Positions 1 through 11,920 of a stretch of 64,000 bases of DNA are shown here, one piece after another; the first letter of the stretch is position 1; each line of letters opens with the position of its first letter. The translations under genes and the position numbers were made by a program. Where the stretch lies: contig JAAMXP010000457.1 of NCBI GenBank assembly GCA_019693395.1, positions 1 to 64,000 of the forward strand, written 5' to 3'. Under the pieces are notes generated by a model. It searched no databases. It worked only from the letters and a program-made list of their open reading frames with translations, and was not told the origin of the DNA. The stretch comes from Ettlia oleoabundans (taxonomy: Eukaryota; Chlorophyta; Chlorophyceae; Chlamydomonadales).

Positions 1-587
1 CACCCACCCCACATAGCCGCCAACCCACTAGGAAATGGTGCGGCCGATGGCCGGCAATCTCAATCTTGACCACACTTGGGCCAACTGATCTGTACTGGAT
101 GTGTGAAGATGGTGAGATCATGAAAAAGTTTAAGGGCGGTGTTGTTGCGCACGGCTGTTTTGAGTACGGTGTGACGCGTACGGCGGTAGTGCTAGCGGGC
201 GTGGTAGTGGCGGGTCGGTGGCACTGGCGGTTGTGTGGTGTGGAGCAGATGGGAAGGAGGGGGGGACTCTTTTCAGTTGGCACCACCACCACCTACCTGC
301 CCGTGTGTACACGGCTATGCACACCTCATTGCCCACACCTGGCCACCTACCTCGTCGCACCTCTGAGTGGCCGCCGCAGCAGCTGCCGCTGGGCCGCTGA
401 CCGCCACCTCAGCCGCACAATGCGAGGATTAAGCACCCATCTCCCAGCGGCAGCCTCTATTGAACATAGCGCGTGCGGTTGTTCTGCCCCTCCCGGGCCG
501 AAGGCTGCGCGTCTCGTCGCCATCTCCGGTGCCGACCTGCAATTGCGTGGGTGCTGGGCGGGCGGGCGCTAGCTGAAGCAGCCCACG
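1..587. other. Upstream region of the P450 gene; no gene recognised
   Basis: Several short overlapping open frames occur here, but none has a recognisable domain, a coherent splice pattern or the codon bias of the neighbours. It probably holds the promoter and 5' UTR of the P450 gene that starts at 588. No TATA-like element is convincing. Confidence 0.4.
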
Positions 588-3500
588 ATGCTGCGCGAGT
601 CCAATGTGCTGCATTGGGCGGCCTCGCACGCATTGGCCCCGCTGCCGCCCCGTCACCAGCTGCGCCGGCCCGCTCACCCCTCGGCGGCGCGTGTGCGTGC
701 GGCGGTGCAGCAGCTAAGGACAGCCGGGGTACAAGCTGCTGAAGTTCAAATACAGCAGGAGCCGGCAAGGGGAGCCGCTGATGCGGCGAGTTTGCAGGGT
801 GCCGCTGCCACAGCCACTAGCAGCGGCGGCAGCAGCGGCGGTCAGCCTGCGGCAGGTGCCGCCGCCAACGTTGCATCAGTAAGTGTTGGCTCTGTGTCAG
901 GCAGCAGCAGGCCCCCTAGCAGGGATGGCGGTGCCCAGAGCAGCAATGGCTCTGTCCCCAGCACCAGCAGCAGCAGCAGCAGTGCTTCCACCAGGACCAG
1001 CAGCAGTGCAGGGCCCAGCCGAGGTAGCATTGATAGAACAGCAGCCACCAAGATTGGCGGCGGGCCCCTGGGCGGCCTGCAGTCGCTCTTGAAGGCGGCG
1101 CAGCAGACGGCGGCACGGCTGAGGCGGCAGGTCGAGCCTCCACCACCTGGCTTCCCCCCAGGTGCGCCCCTCTTGCTGTTATTATTGTGCAAAAGCCTTT
1201 ACCAACACATTCTGCACGAACGACACTGGAAGCAATCGTGACACATGACGCTGTCACTCGAACTGGGATCAGCGCAGCCCATCCACACTCTCGCCCACCC
1301 ACAACCGCATCTTCTTCCTCGGCCTGGCATGCAGGCCCCTCTGGCAACGTGGCGGTGCAGCTGCTGCAGCAGCCGCTGCACTTCCTGGATGAGCTGCAGC
1401 GGCGGCACGGCCCCGTGGTGGGGCTGCTGCTGGGTGGGGAGCGCGTGATGCTGGTGGCAGGTGGGTGCGGGGGTGGTGGTGGTGGTATGTGTGGGAGGGG
1501 TGGGGGGTGGGGGGGTGCCATGGAAGGGCTCAGTGAGGCTTTGGCTGGGCTCCCATTGCATCGGCGCGTGTTGCTGCTGTTGCCCTGTTGCGTTGCTGCT
1601 GGCTGCTCTTTCTGCTGCTATGGAGTCAGTGCCTTTGCCAGTCGGCATCCCTTGCCCTCACGACCTCCATCTGTTCTGCTTTCCTCACTGCCTGTCGCAC
1701 TCGTCCAGCTGCCGCCTTGTCACGTAATCTATGGCTGTGCTGGCCTTGCTTGCCCTCAATTCCAACTGCAGACCCTGCAGCGGCACGCACGGTGCTAGTG
1801 GACAGGGGGGATATCTTTGTGAAGTCTGGCACCGCTTTCTTCCCGGGCAGCAGCCTGGCTGGCAATGGCCTGCTCGTCAGGTGGGCCCAGCTGGCCAGGG
1901 ACGGGGCTGTAAGAAGGGGGGCCAGCAGTAGGGCCGCCTTGCCTGCAGTTTCCCTGCAGTGTAGGTTGTTGGTTCGACTCAAAGAACCAGGTTATATATA
2001 TAGGGGGCTTGCTTCCTTGCACAGAGCAGTGTTGGCCGAACAAGGGGGGAGGGAAAGGAACAGAAGCCTTGGGAGAACGCAGGCAGGCCTTCAAAGAGGT
2101 CGTGCATTGGGAAAGTAGTGGGACATGAACAGATATGCTGCTGGTCGTGGTTACTCCTCCTTTTATCTGTGCCCCTACTACCTCCGGCTCGTCGTCACCC
2201 TTTTGCGTCTGCGACATGCAGCGACGGCGAGGTGTGGCGGCGGCAGCGACGGCTGGCCAACCCCGCGTTCCGCCGCAGCGCAGTACAGCAGTATGCGCAG
2301 GTGCGGGGGTTCTGCTGCAAGTCGCTCAGAGGATCGCTGTTTTGCGTCATGTCGTCTGCTGTGAGGTTGCTTCGTGAGCAGGGGCTGTTATTACCTGCTT
2401 GGGTCCAGCCTGCTTGGAACTGCTGGGGTCACCCGCCTGCAGCATGCTGCACGTCATGGTGCCATGGTGCCAGCATGTGTGCAGAACTGACTTGGGTGCA
2501 AATGGAGCTCGGTGTTTACAGCTGCTCCACCCTGCCCCGATTCAATATTGAAGCCACGTGTTGCCACCCGCACCGGCATGGCCCGACTGGCTTGCAAGTT
2601 TAACACCCGCTTTGTGGCATCATGCCATGCCCCTAGTGCTGCCCATGTGTTGCTTCAAACACCAGAAGCTCCTCCCCTCCTTCCACCTCACGTTCTTGCA
2701 GGCCATGCTGGCATCCACAGCGGGCATGCTGCGCTCCCGCTGGCGTGACGGTACCGCTCGAGATGTGTATGCCGACTTCAACCGCCTCACCCTGAAGATA
2801 ACGTTGGAGGCGCTGTTTGGAGCGCAGCTGGCGGCGGGGGACGCGGCGGGGCGGGAGATCACGGGTAGGTGGCTGGGTGGATAGGTGGGTGGGGTACATG
2901 TGCAGAAGAACAGTGGGCGCTGGGGTGAGGTGTATGGGTGGTGTGGATGGGCGGCTTCATTTGACCCCTGCCCCCTTCTCACGCCTTGCATTCCTCTCCC
3001 TCCTTCTATCCCTGCAGATTCCATCCAGCAGGCCTTCCGCTTCTTTGCGGCCCGCGGCGCCACCGCCCTAGTGCTGCCTGAATGGGTGCCCACACCTGAC
3101 AACCTGGCCTTCAATGCGGCGGTGGCAAGGCTGGACAGGGCGGTGCTTGGGCTCATTGCGGAGCGCCGCAGGTGCGGGTGGGTGGTGGATGGGAAAACGG
3201 TTGAGCATGGGGTGCAGGTCAGGTTCTGGCACACTAGAAGTGAATTGGTGAGTGGGGGCAGGGGCTGGGGTTCTCCTAGGGTTGGCGCAGTGCAGACGAG
3301 TTGAGCTCATCGCCCAGCAGAGGAGGCGGGCTGTGGGTGTGTGTACCGGCTCTGGCAATGCTACTCTCATCGTCCTACCCCTGCCACTCGCTTGTGCCTG
3401 TGCAGCGAGCTGGCTGAGTCACCTCGGCACCCTCGAGACCTGCTGGACAGCCTGCTGCTGGCTGCTGATGAGACGGGGCGGGGCATGGGGGACAGGGCGG

Positions 3501-5323
3501 CCAGAGATGAGGCAATGACGCTGCTGGTGGCAGGTGGGTGTGCAATGCAGCACGGCAACGGCCTCCACAGGTTGAATTTGTGCAGGGTGGGTTCCAAGTC
3601 AGTTGTGCAGTTTCAAGTGCGCTTACAATATGTATCAATATTGAGGGAAGGTTCCGTGCTTGCAGTGCATGTGGCGCAACGTGTGCTTTTTGGTAGTCAT
3701 GTTTGATAGGTGTTTGTCCCTTACCTTTCACCACTGCTGCACCCTTATCTGCCACCCAACCGCTCCCGCACCACCCACCAACCCTAATGCTCTCAACTTC
3801 GTCTCCTGCCTCAACACAGATTTCATCATTTCGAACAACCTCGTCTTTCTTCATGACTGTCGCAGGCCACAACGCCTCCCCCGTCCTTCGCCGCCAACTC
3901 ACACCCTCTTCCTGCACTGGTTTACAGGCCAGGAGACGAGCGCCATTGTTCTGGCTTGGACCTGCGCCTATCTGGCACACCACCCAGACCTGCAGGCAGC
4001 AGCAGCAGCAGAAGTGCAGCAGCAAGTGGGGGGCAGGCAGCTGGAAGCAGGGGATGCGGGGCGACTGCCGCTTGTGGAGGCTGCAGTGCTGGAGGCAATG
4101 CGGTGGGTTGAGGGGCCTGCTTGGCCGGACAGGCATTGCAAGATTGTATTACTGCAGGGGGCCTGGTTTGTGGGTTTAGGCCGGCTACCTCTGCCCCCTC
4201 ATCCTTCTTTACGTTCACCCAGGCATCAACGCGGTGTTAATCTATCATGAGTGCAGGCTGTCTCCGCCTGCATACTTGGTTGGGCGATGTGCGGCAGAGG
4301 CCACCAGCCTGGCCGGCTACCACTTACCCGAGGGTGAGGCCTCAAGCGATCTTCTGCCTAATCACCCTGTTTGTCCCACCAACCATTTCAGCTGCTGGCA
4401 CCATTCCACTGCCTGGCTGGATGGAGGTTTGGCAGCCTTGCCTGCCTGTGCGCTTGGCAAGGCAGCTGCTGCCTCTTTGCAGCTTGCATGATCCCCTGTA
4501 GTTGGGTCATGTGGGGAAGACACCGTTCCAACGGCAAATCGGGGTCGGCTGCAAAGAAAAACTGCCTCTTGGCTGGTTGGTTGGCTACGGGTTGGATACT
4601 CTAAAAACGTGTGTTGTTCGGCATACCACTGCATTCCGCCCCGTTTGCAGGCACGACGGTTCTCGTGTGTCCTTACCTGCTGCACCGCGACCCGCTGTGG
4701 TGGGGCCCGGATGCGGCTGTGTTCCGCCCACAACGCTGGCTTGACCTGCAGCGGGAGCAGCAGCAACCGCGAGAGCAGCAGACACAGGAACAGCAGCAGC
4801 AGCGGCAGCAGCTGTTGTCGTGTCCTCACGCTGCCAGCAGCAGCAAGTCTGGCAGCTACTCAGGCAAGGGCGACCTAGGCAGCAGCGGCATGACCTTCCT
4901 TGCAGGGATGGGCCCCAGTGGGGCTTACATCCCCTTTGGAGCCGGAGCCCGCAACTGCATAGGCACAGGTGGGCATGCTGGTACTGCAGGTGTGCGTGTG
5001 GGCACCTCTTGGAAAGGAGTGCTTCGCTGGTGAACTGGTGATGCCCCTAGCCGTGCCGGGTGCGGTTCTGCTCCTTTCCGCCACAATCTGCGGTAGCACC
5101 CACATACGATAATCAGCCCCCATCCATCCCCACCCAAGTAACACTCCTGCCTCCACTAGCTGTCATTCCCACAGGCTTTGCGATGATGGAGGTGGTTCTG
5201 GTGATGGGGGCAGTACTGCAGCAATACCACCTGCAGCCGCTGCCGGGGGCGCGCTTTCCGCAGGCACAGCCGCAGATCACCCTGCGGCCCGAGGGTGTGC
5301 GCCTGCTATTGCGACGGCATTGA
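588..5323 (+). CDS. Cytochrome P450 with plastid-targeting-like leader
   Basis: Haem-thiolate monooxygenase; substrate unknown. Eleven exons in frame: 588-1161, 1335-1460, 1772-1880, 2222-2300, 2702-2864, 3018-3171, 3406-3533, 3928-4102, 4257-4333, 4651-4968, 5175-5323, giving 683 aa. P450 signatures, all across or next to exon joins, are the I-helix AGQETS (about residues 444-449), the K-helix EAMR (ExxR, 500-503) followed by LSPPAYLVGR, and the haem loop FGAGARNC with Cys631 as the iron ligand, followed by FAMME. The first about 190 residues precede the P450 fold: an Arg/Ala/Ser-rich start resembling a chloroplast transit peptide, then a Ser/Gly/Ala linker. The protein is therefore longer than the usual about 500 aa. 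The FAMME helix recalls CYP97, whose members hydroxylate carotenoids, but the C-terminal TLRP segment is more like bacterial-type P450s, so I do not assign a family. Start chosen as the in-frame ATG giving the leader. Confidence 0.9.
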
Positions 5324-5924
5324 TACTTGAGATTGAGACTTGGACTGATTGCAGTGTCCCCTTCCAGAGCTCACACCATAAAAGCTCGCATTGATGGCAA
5401 CCACTGTAAAGAACAGACGCACGGTTGCGGGAAATCAGCAGCGTTGATTCCGCTGCAAGCGCAACGCTGTTACATGCTTGCCCCTGCACCGACCGCATAT
5501 CTGCGCGCGGGTCCTTCTTACATTTTATTGTGTCTGTGAAGTTTTTTGTAAATCAAACGAGCGTCCAAAGCCCCATATCCCACATGTGTGGCACTCCCGG
5601 TGGGTTCCCGCCGCCCTGGTGCTGCCTTGCGTGTAGGCGGGCAATGCGCGGGTGCATGATTTGTTCCCTTTCTCAATGCTCGGTGCCATTTCTGGCTCAG
5701 GGGGCTTCCGCTGGGCATGTGATTGCAGAGTGGCGTATATCCTGGTGAACCGTGGAATAAAGCAGGCCGGCACTGCCCCATGCGCCACTGCATGCGCCCT
5801 GGCCTTTTCTTTCCACCCAAGCCAGGCCGCATTTAACGGAGGCTTCTGCACCTTCGCCTTGTCTTTTCTATCCCCCTCTTCCCCCTCCTCCTCCTCCCCC
5901 TCCAACCCTCACACTCCTGAGGTC
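5324..5924. other. Intergenic: P450 3' end and silk-like copy 1 promoter
   Basis: No coding sequence supported. The left part is P450 3' UTR; a TGTAA at 5405-5409, the motif used for polyadenylation in green algae, is a weak candidate. The right part from about 5762 contains a block that is also found upstream of the inverted paralogue (see the regulatory entry), then a CT-rich leader up to the ATG at 5925. Confidence 0.5.
5762..5850 (+). promoter_or_regulatory. Upstream block conserved between the two silk-like genes (copy 1)
   Basis: Roughly 75-160 bp upstream of the ATG. It shares near-identical stretches with the region upstream of copy 2 (24380-24474, opposite strand): TGCCCCATGCGC, then CTGCATGC, then TTCTTTCC, then GCATTTAACGGAG. 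The spacing differs by small indels. It is likely retained promoter or 5' UTR from the duplicated ancestor; which bases act is not known. Confidence 0.55.
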
Positions 5925-8086
5925 ATGGCTCGCCACACTCTCTCTCTGTGCCTGCTGGTGCTGCTGGCAGCTTCAGCCTGCGCAGGTGAATGTAGTGTGG
6001 GCCCAGTCCGCCATCTGGATGGCGCGGTATTGAACCTGCTTGCGCGCTTTGCCCGTGATAGAAGTAGTACAAGCGGGATCAAGACGCAGGGGAGGATTTG
6101 AGCGGCAGCCGCCAGCTGTTGCTGTACACCAGTCTGACTGGCAAGTCCTTTGCCTTTTCGCCTTTAACCCGCCCCAATCCCTTCAAAACCCCATTGTTGC
6201 GTTTGCAGCGCCCAGCCGCCGCCTCCTCGAGTTTGGCAGGACCCCAGTGGAGGGCGAAGAGGTCGGCACCACCTCTGCCCCCAGCAGCGGCTCCGGCAGC
6301 TCTGCGACTGCTATTGCGAGCGCAAGCGCCAACGCCAACGCCACCAACGACACCCCTGCGAGCGCTAATGCGAGCGCAAGCGCCAGCGCCAACGCCACTG
6401 CTGCAAACGACGGCCCTGCAAGCGCTAGTGCGGACGCGAACGCCAACGCCGCTGCTGCCAACGGCGGCTCTGCCTCTGCCTCCGCCGTATCCCAGGCTAT
6501 CTCAACTGGTGGCACCGCTGCTGCGCAGAGCGTGGCCAATGCTGTGGCGGCCAACAACACCCAGGCTGTGGCTAGTGAGTAGAAGTCACGCTTCCACAGT
6601 TTTTCACACACCACTTGACCACCTGCCTTGCAAGCCACTTTGCCTGACATACTGCAAGTTGACCTCATGCATCCGTTTAACTGATGTGCTGCGCCTCCTG
6701 ATTATGGACTGATCTTCTTGTTTGTTACGTTTCCAACAGACGCTGTGGCACAGGCGATCACCCAGGGCCAGGCCACCGCTGCCGCACAGGTGGGTGCATC
6801 GGGAGCGCATCTGTTTCCCAGCCCTGACACATCACCTTCCTGGTCTTTAACCGCCTGAAATACTGTTTTCAACCAAGTCCCACCTCCACTCCACACCCCT
6901 TGTTTGTAAGGTGCAGGCCACCGCCCAGGCTGTGAGCCAGCAGGGCGCACAGTCCTCCGCCACCGCCCAGGCTCTGGCCCAGGGCATCCTGCAGGCAATC
7001 CAGCAGCGTCCGGTGCAGGCCATCCAGGTGGGTGCTGCGCACTGGAAGGCAAGTCAGCCTGTGCTGTTTCTAGCGTGCCTTACGTTGTCTGCTCTGTCTG
7101 ACACATAGCGATGCTCACTCTCTTCGCTGCAAGTAAAGTCGCCGCCTCAATCTTTGACCTCTGCGCCACCTATCACCGCTCCCCTGCTGCAGCCTGTTGT
7201 TCAAAGCCTGACCCAGGTGCAGCAGGCGGGCGTCCAGAACCTGGTGGACAACACCTGCTCCTCCCTGGCACAGGTGGGTGGGTAGGTGGTGGACTATGCC
7301 AGCTGGCGGTGTCCCTACCCTTTCTGCAGCAAGGACATGTGATTTCAGGTAGCAGCCACCAACCCATTTTGCATCCAAGGCGACACCCACCAGATAACTA
7401 AAAAGCTGTGCCTGCCAACTGCCGTGCCCCTCCCCCCCCTGGGTGCAGCTCGTGATTGAGCGCCTGCACAGTGGCGACATTGCCACCGCTGCCCGCCTCG
7501 TCGCAACCGTGTTCATCCAGGGTGGCAACTGCGCCCAGGCAGTGGCTGACGCTCTGACTCCCCAGGCCAACTCCTTAGGCTGCTCCATCCTTCTCCAGTG
7601 CGTGTCGCAGGCCTACCAGGTAGGTGTGCTCCAGTGCTGGGATGCTGAGCTGCTGTGTGGCTTTGTCTCGTGTTCCCGAGCGCTGCCTCAACCAAGTTCA
7701 TGTCTTCCACCATATTTCTTCTGCTGCAGGTTTCCCAGACTGCTGGTCAGGGGTCCGCCTTCCTCAATGCATTCACCAGCTACTCCAACCTGGTGGCCGC
7801 TGTGCGCTCCTGCCTCGGCCCTCAGCAGGTGCGGGACGAACCTGTTTGGTGGTTGGATAGACAAGTCGACTTGATTGAGCAAATGGCTGCTGGTGCTGCA
7901 TCCAGGATGGGATGCTAAGGTGCTGAGTGTTCCTCTCCTCCTACCTCGCTGTCCTGCCTGCAGATTCTGTGCTTTGCCACCCAGCAGAGCAGCCAGGGTG
8001 CCGGCGTGGAGTCTGTGAGCCCCTCCCCCATCCCTAGCCCCAGCCCCTCCCCGTCTCCCACATGCCAGTGCCAGCATGGCCAGTAA
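5925..8086 (+). CDS. Secreted Ala/Ser/Gln-rich silk-like protein, copy 1
   Basis: Not a family I recognise. Eight exons: 5925-5985, 6209-6574, 6740-6789, 6917-7027, 7193-7273, 7449-7619, 7730-7828, 7964-8086; 353 aa. Order of parts: (1) a signal peptide, MARHTLSLCLLVLLAASACA; (2) a short Arg-Arg segment; (3) a low-complexity tract built from ASAN/ASAS/ANAA units, about residues 45-110; (4) alanine/glutamine helical repeats of the AQAxxQ type; (5) a cysteine-bearing region with NTC, GGNC, LGC, LQC, RSC and LCF; (6) a Pro-Ser tail ending in TCQCQHGQ. Composition suggests an extracellular structural or cell-wall protein; resemblance to silk is in composition only. Copy 2 on the opposite strand has the same exon phases and mostly identical exon lengths. 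Copy 1 has a longer ASN tract and a different C-terminus. Confidence 0.8.
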
Positions 8087-8918
8087 CAGCGGATGCTGAA
8101 GAGCTGCGGTTTTCTGCGGCCATGACCCGTGCACACACACCCTTGCTTCAAAAGACCTCCAAGCCATTTATGTTACCACCCTTACTCGGAGCGCTGTGAT
8201 TAATTTGCAATGCGCTGTCAGTGAATTACTCCCTCCTGGATAGCCCTGTTACCTGTCCCATATGTCCTTGCGACACTGCCCTGTGACCTGGACCTCTCCA
8301 CCCCCTCCTGGCGGAGCCCACCGACAAGGAGAGGGATCAGGAAATCTTGACCGGTGCAGCAGAGGGCTGCCGCAGGAGTGAGTCAGCCACTATCAACTGG
8401 GTCGGAAACATGTGTCAGCGAACATGCCCTAAAGTTCCAGCGGCACGGAACCGCCGCCACCCCGCCGCCTGCCGTACTGCGGTGGGGTCCCAAGATGTAC
8501 GACTCTCTTTGCCTCACCATTTTCAGCTGCTTCTTAGGTACAAAGGCGCCATTCCGCCCAGCTGTGGTGAGGTGGAGCCCCCCCTTTTGCCCTCTGGTCG
8601 CGCATTGTTTTGGCGGTCGCTTGAAAATTGACTAGTGCGTATAGAAAGGTAACCAGCTTTTGCTGAAAAAGAGCTCTGCAGCTTTGCCTCGCATGCGGCC
8701 GCATTGCCCAGAGCTTTCCGCTTCCTCGTCGGTATTCTTACCGAGCACCCGCACCTGCAGCCATCATTAACTCAAGTCAAACGCGCCGGGCAGAACGCCT
8801 GCCGGGTTGGCGACAAAAGACCGCCGCCGTTGCCTGCTGCCTGCTGCCGCTCCGCTCTCAAGCTGAGCTTCTTTTTAACCATCGCCACGACATCCAACAT
8901 TGCACTTCTGCAGTATCT
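8087..8918. other. Intergenic between silk-like copy 1 and PDX2
   Basis: The first about 35 bases after the stop still match the 3' end of copy 2, including the terminal coding bases of that copy read in another frame. The rest contains short overlapping open frames without motifs, and presumably the promoter of PDX2. Nothing else seen. Confidence 0.4.
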
Positions 8919-10863
8919 ATGGCGGATTCCCAAATCAGGATAGGCGTGCTTGCGCTGCAAGGGTCATTTCGAGAGCACATGACGCTGCTGTCACGCTGCG
9001 GCGTGGAGGCGGTGGAAGTTCGCACCAAGGAGGAGCTGGATAGCTGCGCGGGGCTCATCATACCAGGCAAGCTAGCTGCTGGCTGGTGTTACTGAATGTC
9101 AGGGACCATGGAAAGGCATGAGTGCAGACTACCGCCAGCCTGGTCCATATGCCGGGTGCCGCAGCCGCCCAACTGCCCACGCTGCCCATACAAACGCCCA
9201 GCATTGTCAATCACACACATTTGCACACCATCCCCAGCTGCAACACAGAGTAGTACAGCAGCTCAATCCACTAGCGCACAACATGGCAGCATTCCGCAGC
9301 TCATCACAGCCCTGCTGCCACAGCATTCGACTCTTCCGCTCATCAGCTGCTGTTGTCAACACCACCCGCATGTATTACAGGCGGCGAGAGCACCACTATG
9401 GCGCTCGTGGCGGAGAGATGGGGGCTCATCCCCGAACTGCAGCGCTTTGCGGCAGAGCAGCGGCCAATATGGGGCACCTGCGCCGGCCTCATCTTCCTGG
9501 CTAACCGCGCCTCGGGTGGGTGGTTGCCTGCGCTTTTACTAGAAATGGCCGGGCGCAGCAAGGATGCTGCCTCCTGGAATCAAGGCCTGCAGGTGTGTCA
9601 GCTGCAGTGAGGTGCTGTCTGCTCTATGTTATGGGCGGGTTCACTTGCTGTGGGCCAGGTAGGGCGCAGAAGCCTGGTCTGACCCATCAGCCGGCTGAGA
9701 GGCCCAACTCCTGTGTTGCTGAGATGCAATAGGACACAGCATCCAGCAGCTCATGCAGACAGGCACCTGTCTCTCCTGCTGTTCGACTGCAACAAAGCAT
9801 TCCTGCTGTCTGCTGGGATGTGTACGGTGGTGCGCTGCTGGTGTGTGTTGTGTGCAGGCATGAAGGAAGGGGGCCAGGCGCTGCTGGGCGGGCTGGACTG
9901 CATGGTGCAGCGCAACTACTTTGGCGCACAGATAAACAGCTTTGAGACGCAGCTTCCAGCACCCAGCTGCTTGCCGCGGAGCAGCGACCCATCAGACACC
10001 TTCCGTGCCGTCTTCATCCGCGCCCCAGCCATCACAGAGACCGGCCCGGGTGTGGTGGCGCTGGGGCAAGGGGCAGCCGTGGCGTTGGCGGTGCGAGTGT
10101 GCTGTATTATTCCTTGTATAGCTTCGTGCCTCAATGGTTGCTGGTCCCTGTGCAGACGTAGAGGTGCTTGCTGAGTATAAGCTGAGCGACGAGGAGCGTG
10201 CGGCGCAGCAGCGGGACAGCGTGGTGGTGGCGGTACGGTCAAACACACTCATGGCCACCGCTTTCCACCCTGAGCTCACCCAGGTACACGCCTGCCCTGC
10301 CACACTGTGCTGCTTTGCGCGATCTGATTGCTGCAAATTCTGCACACTGTGGCATCATGATGTGCTTGCTGCGCAGGTTGTATGCTGGTTGGTCGCGCCC
10401 TGTGTGCGCTGTGCATGCTGGGCTGCATGCTAATGCTGCTCTTGAACATATTGGCGTCCACTTTTGCTCGCTTGGCTTTTGGGGTGCCATTGCTGCTGCT
10501 GCTCCGGTTTCCGGCTGCTTGGGTACTAGGGAGCATCTGATGGTTTTCCCAGCAGGCAGAGATACCTCCCAAATGCTGGCCGCCGCTGCAACCTGTAGCG
10601 AAAGCCTCTGAACACACATGCTAGCAGCCTGCGTACGAGGGATTCTGCAGCATCCGCAACATTTCTTTTATATGAATGTATTTCCCGGCATCTCCCGCCC
10701 ATCCTTGCTGCTGCAGGACTCGAGGTGGCACCAGCTGTTTGCAGACATGGTCAAGCAGCACGCAGCAAACAAGGCGGCAGCAGCGGAGGCAGCCCCCCTG
10801 CCAGACCCCTTCTCAAAGCTGGGCCGTACACCCAACCGCCCTGCTGACCTGCCGTTCTACTAA
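8919..10863 (+). CDS. PDX2: pyridoxal 5'-phosphate synthase glutaminase subunit
   Basis: Class-I glutamine amidotransferase that hydrolyses glutamine and hands ammonia to PDX1 for ribose-5-phosphate-dependent vitamin B6 synthesis (established for the PdxT/PDX2/SNO family). Five exons: 8919-9066, 9381-9515, 9858-10049, 10156-10283, 10717-10863; 249 aa. Family motifs: [13 protein letters not shown] at the N-terminus, PGGESTT at 49-55 (formed across intron 1), GTCAG with nucleophile Cys83, RNYFGAQ with SFET, and HPEL with His196 and Glu198 completing the triad. Intron 1 begins with GC, not GT (9067-9068), and is needed to create PGGESTT. After HPEL the usual C-terminal helix is followed by an extra Pro/Ala-rich tail of about 25 residues ending in DLPFY. 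No transit peptide is visible, so it is probably cytosolic. No PDX1 gene lies nearby. Confidence 0.95.
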
Positions 10864-11920
10864 CTAGCTTGCAGGCTGGAGTGGGGTGGCTAGCAGCCAC
10901 CCTGCCTGTGTGCTGCTAGGGTTACGTTAGGGTGCCATGGGACAGGTGCCTTTTGGCTGCTCGAACCGGGCGCATTTCTACATGTGCGGGACAGCACCCG
11001 GCTGCCATGCGCGGCATGGGCTGGCCCTGCTTTCCATACGCCGACACTTGACCACTGGTCTGCCTCTGTTACTGGCATCCTTTATTTCATGGATTTATTA
11101 CATGATCCCTGCAAGTCTACCAGACATGCGTTGAAAGTGTGCCTGCAGCTGTTTGTCACGCGAGTCCAGAAATGCATTCATTTGGTCTCTTAGGGTGCCC
11201 ATATGAACAAAGAATCACTAACGGTGCCTCATCTATATAAGAAGCCAAGGTGCCCATTGAGGGCTAGCAGGTATCAAGGGCGCCTGGCTTCAGCCTCAAC
11301 GCTGGGCCAAAATGGAAGGGCAATAGGGAGTACTCACTGGGGCAGTGGCGGAGGGCAGTAGAGCAGTGAGAGCAGTCAGAGGGGAGCAAAAAATCCAAGT
11401 AGTTGGCACCGCAGGGAGATGCAGCATCCTTTATCCCAGTAGGCCAGGCCCGAACAATGCAGCAAGGAAGGTAAGTGGGGTGCCCGCCCCTCCCATGAAG
11501 TGTCAGATGGCACGGGTGCAGTACACTGCGTAGCTCAGAGAGAGGTGTGAGTGGAGGTTGAAGTATTGAATAACAGAATCAAAATTGGATGGTGGATTGA
11601 ATGGCTGTCCAGATCAGAGCAAGGAGCGGCAGGTTGCTCCTGAAGCAGGCAAATGAATGGGTTGAATGGTGCAATGGGTGCATGATGCGGTGATGAGCAG
11701 ACCCATTCAGCTATTTTAGTACAGCGGCCAGCAGGCAAGAGTGCTGTCCAGCATGCCTGCCATTTTTTTGAGGCAAGCCTTCAGCCACTGCTTGGCAGCA
11801 GGGCAGGCTGGGATGGTGCTGGCGCTGGGAGCCTGCTGCCGGGCGCATCCACAGGGGTTAGTCCAACCTCTCGGGCCATGCCCAGTGTGGTGGTGGCGGG
11901 TCAGGTCGAACTGGCTCGCT
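10864..11920. other. Convergent intergenic region, PDX2 and cyclin-like gene
   Basis: Two 3' ends face each other here. No gene is supported: the open frames are short and lack motifs or coherent splicing. It is less GC-rich around 11080-11260, and a TATATAA at about 11235 has no gene downstream that I can support. It probably consists of two 3' UTRs plus spacer. Confidence 0.4.

Noticed and set aside
1950..2000. GGTTCGACTC with a nearby AGAACC, tRNA T-arm-like
   Set aside because: It lies inside a P450 intron and the remaining cloverleaf arms are absent.
5518..5905. Glu-rich minus-strand frames upstream of silk-like copy 1
   Set aside because: Complement of the CT-rich leader and promoter block; no domain.
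6183..6668. 161-codon hydrophobic frame opposite silk-like copy 1
   Set aside because: Antisense of the Ala/Ser repeat exon; the same shadow appears at copy 2.
8347..8635. Short plus-strand frames between copy 1 and PDX2
   Set aside because: Two frames overlap over the same bases, with no motif or splicing partner.
11225..11480. TATATAA followed by a short frame with a GTAAGT donor-like site
   Set aside because: No acceptor or continuing exon could be found; too little to call a gene.
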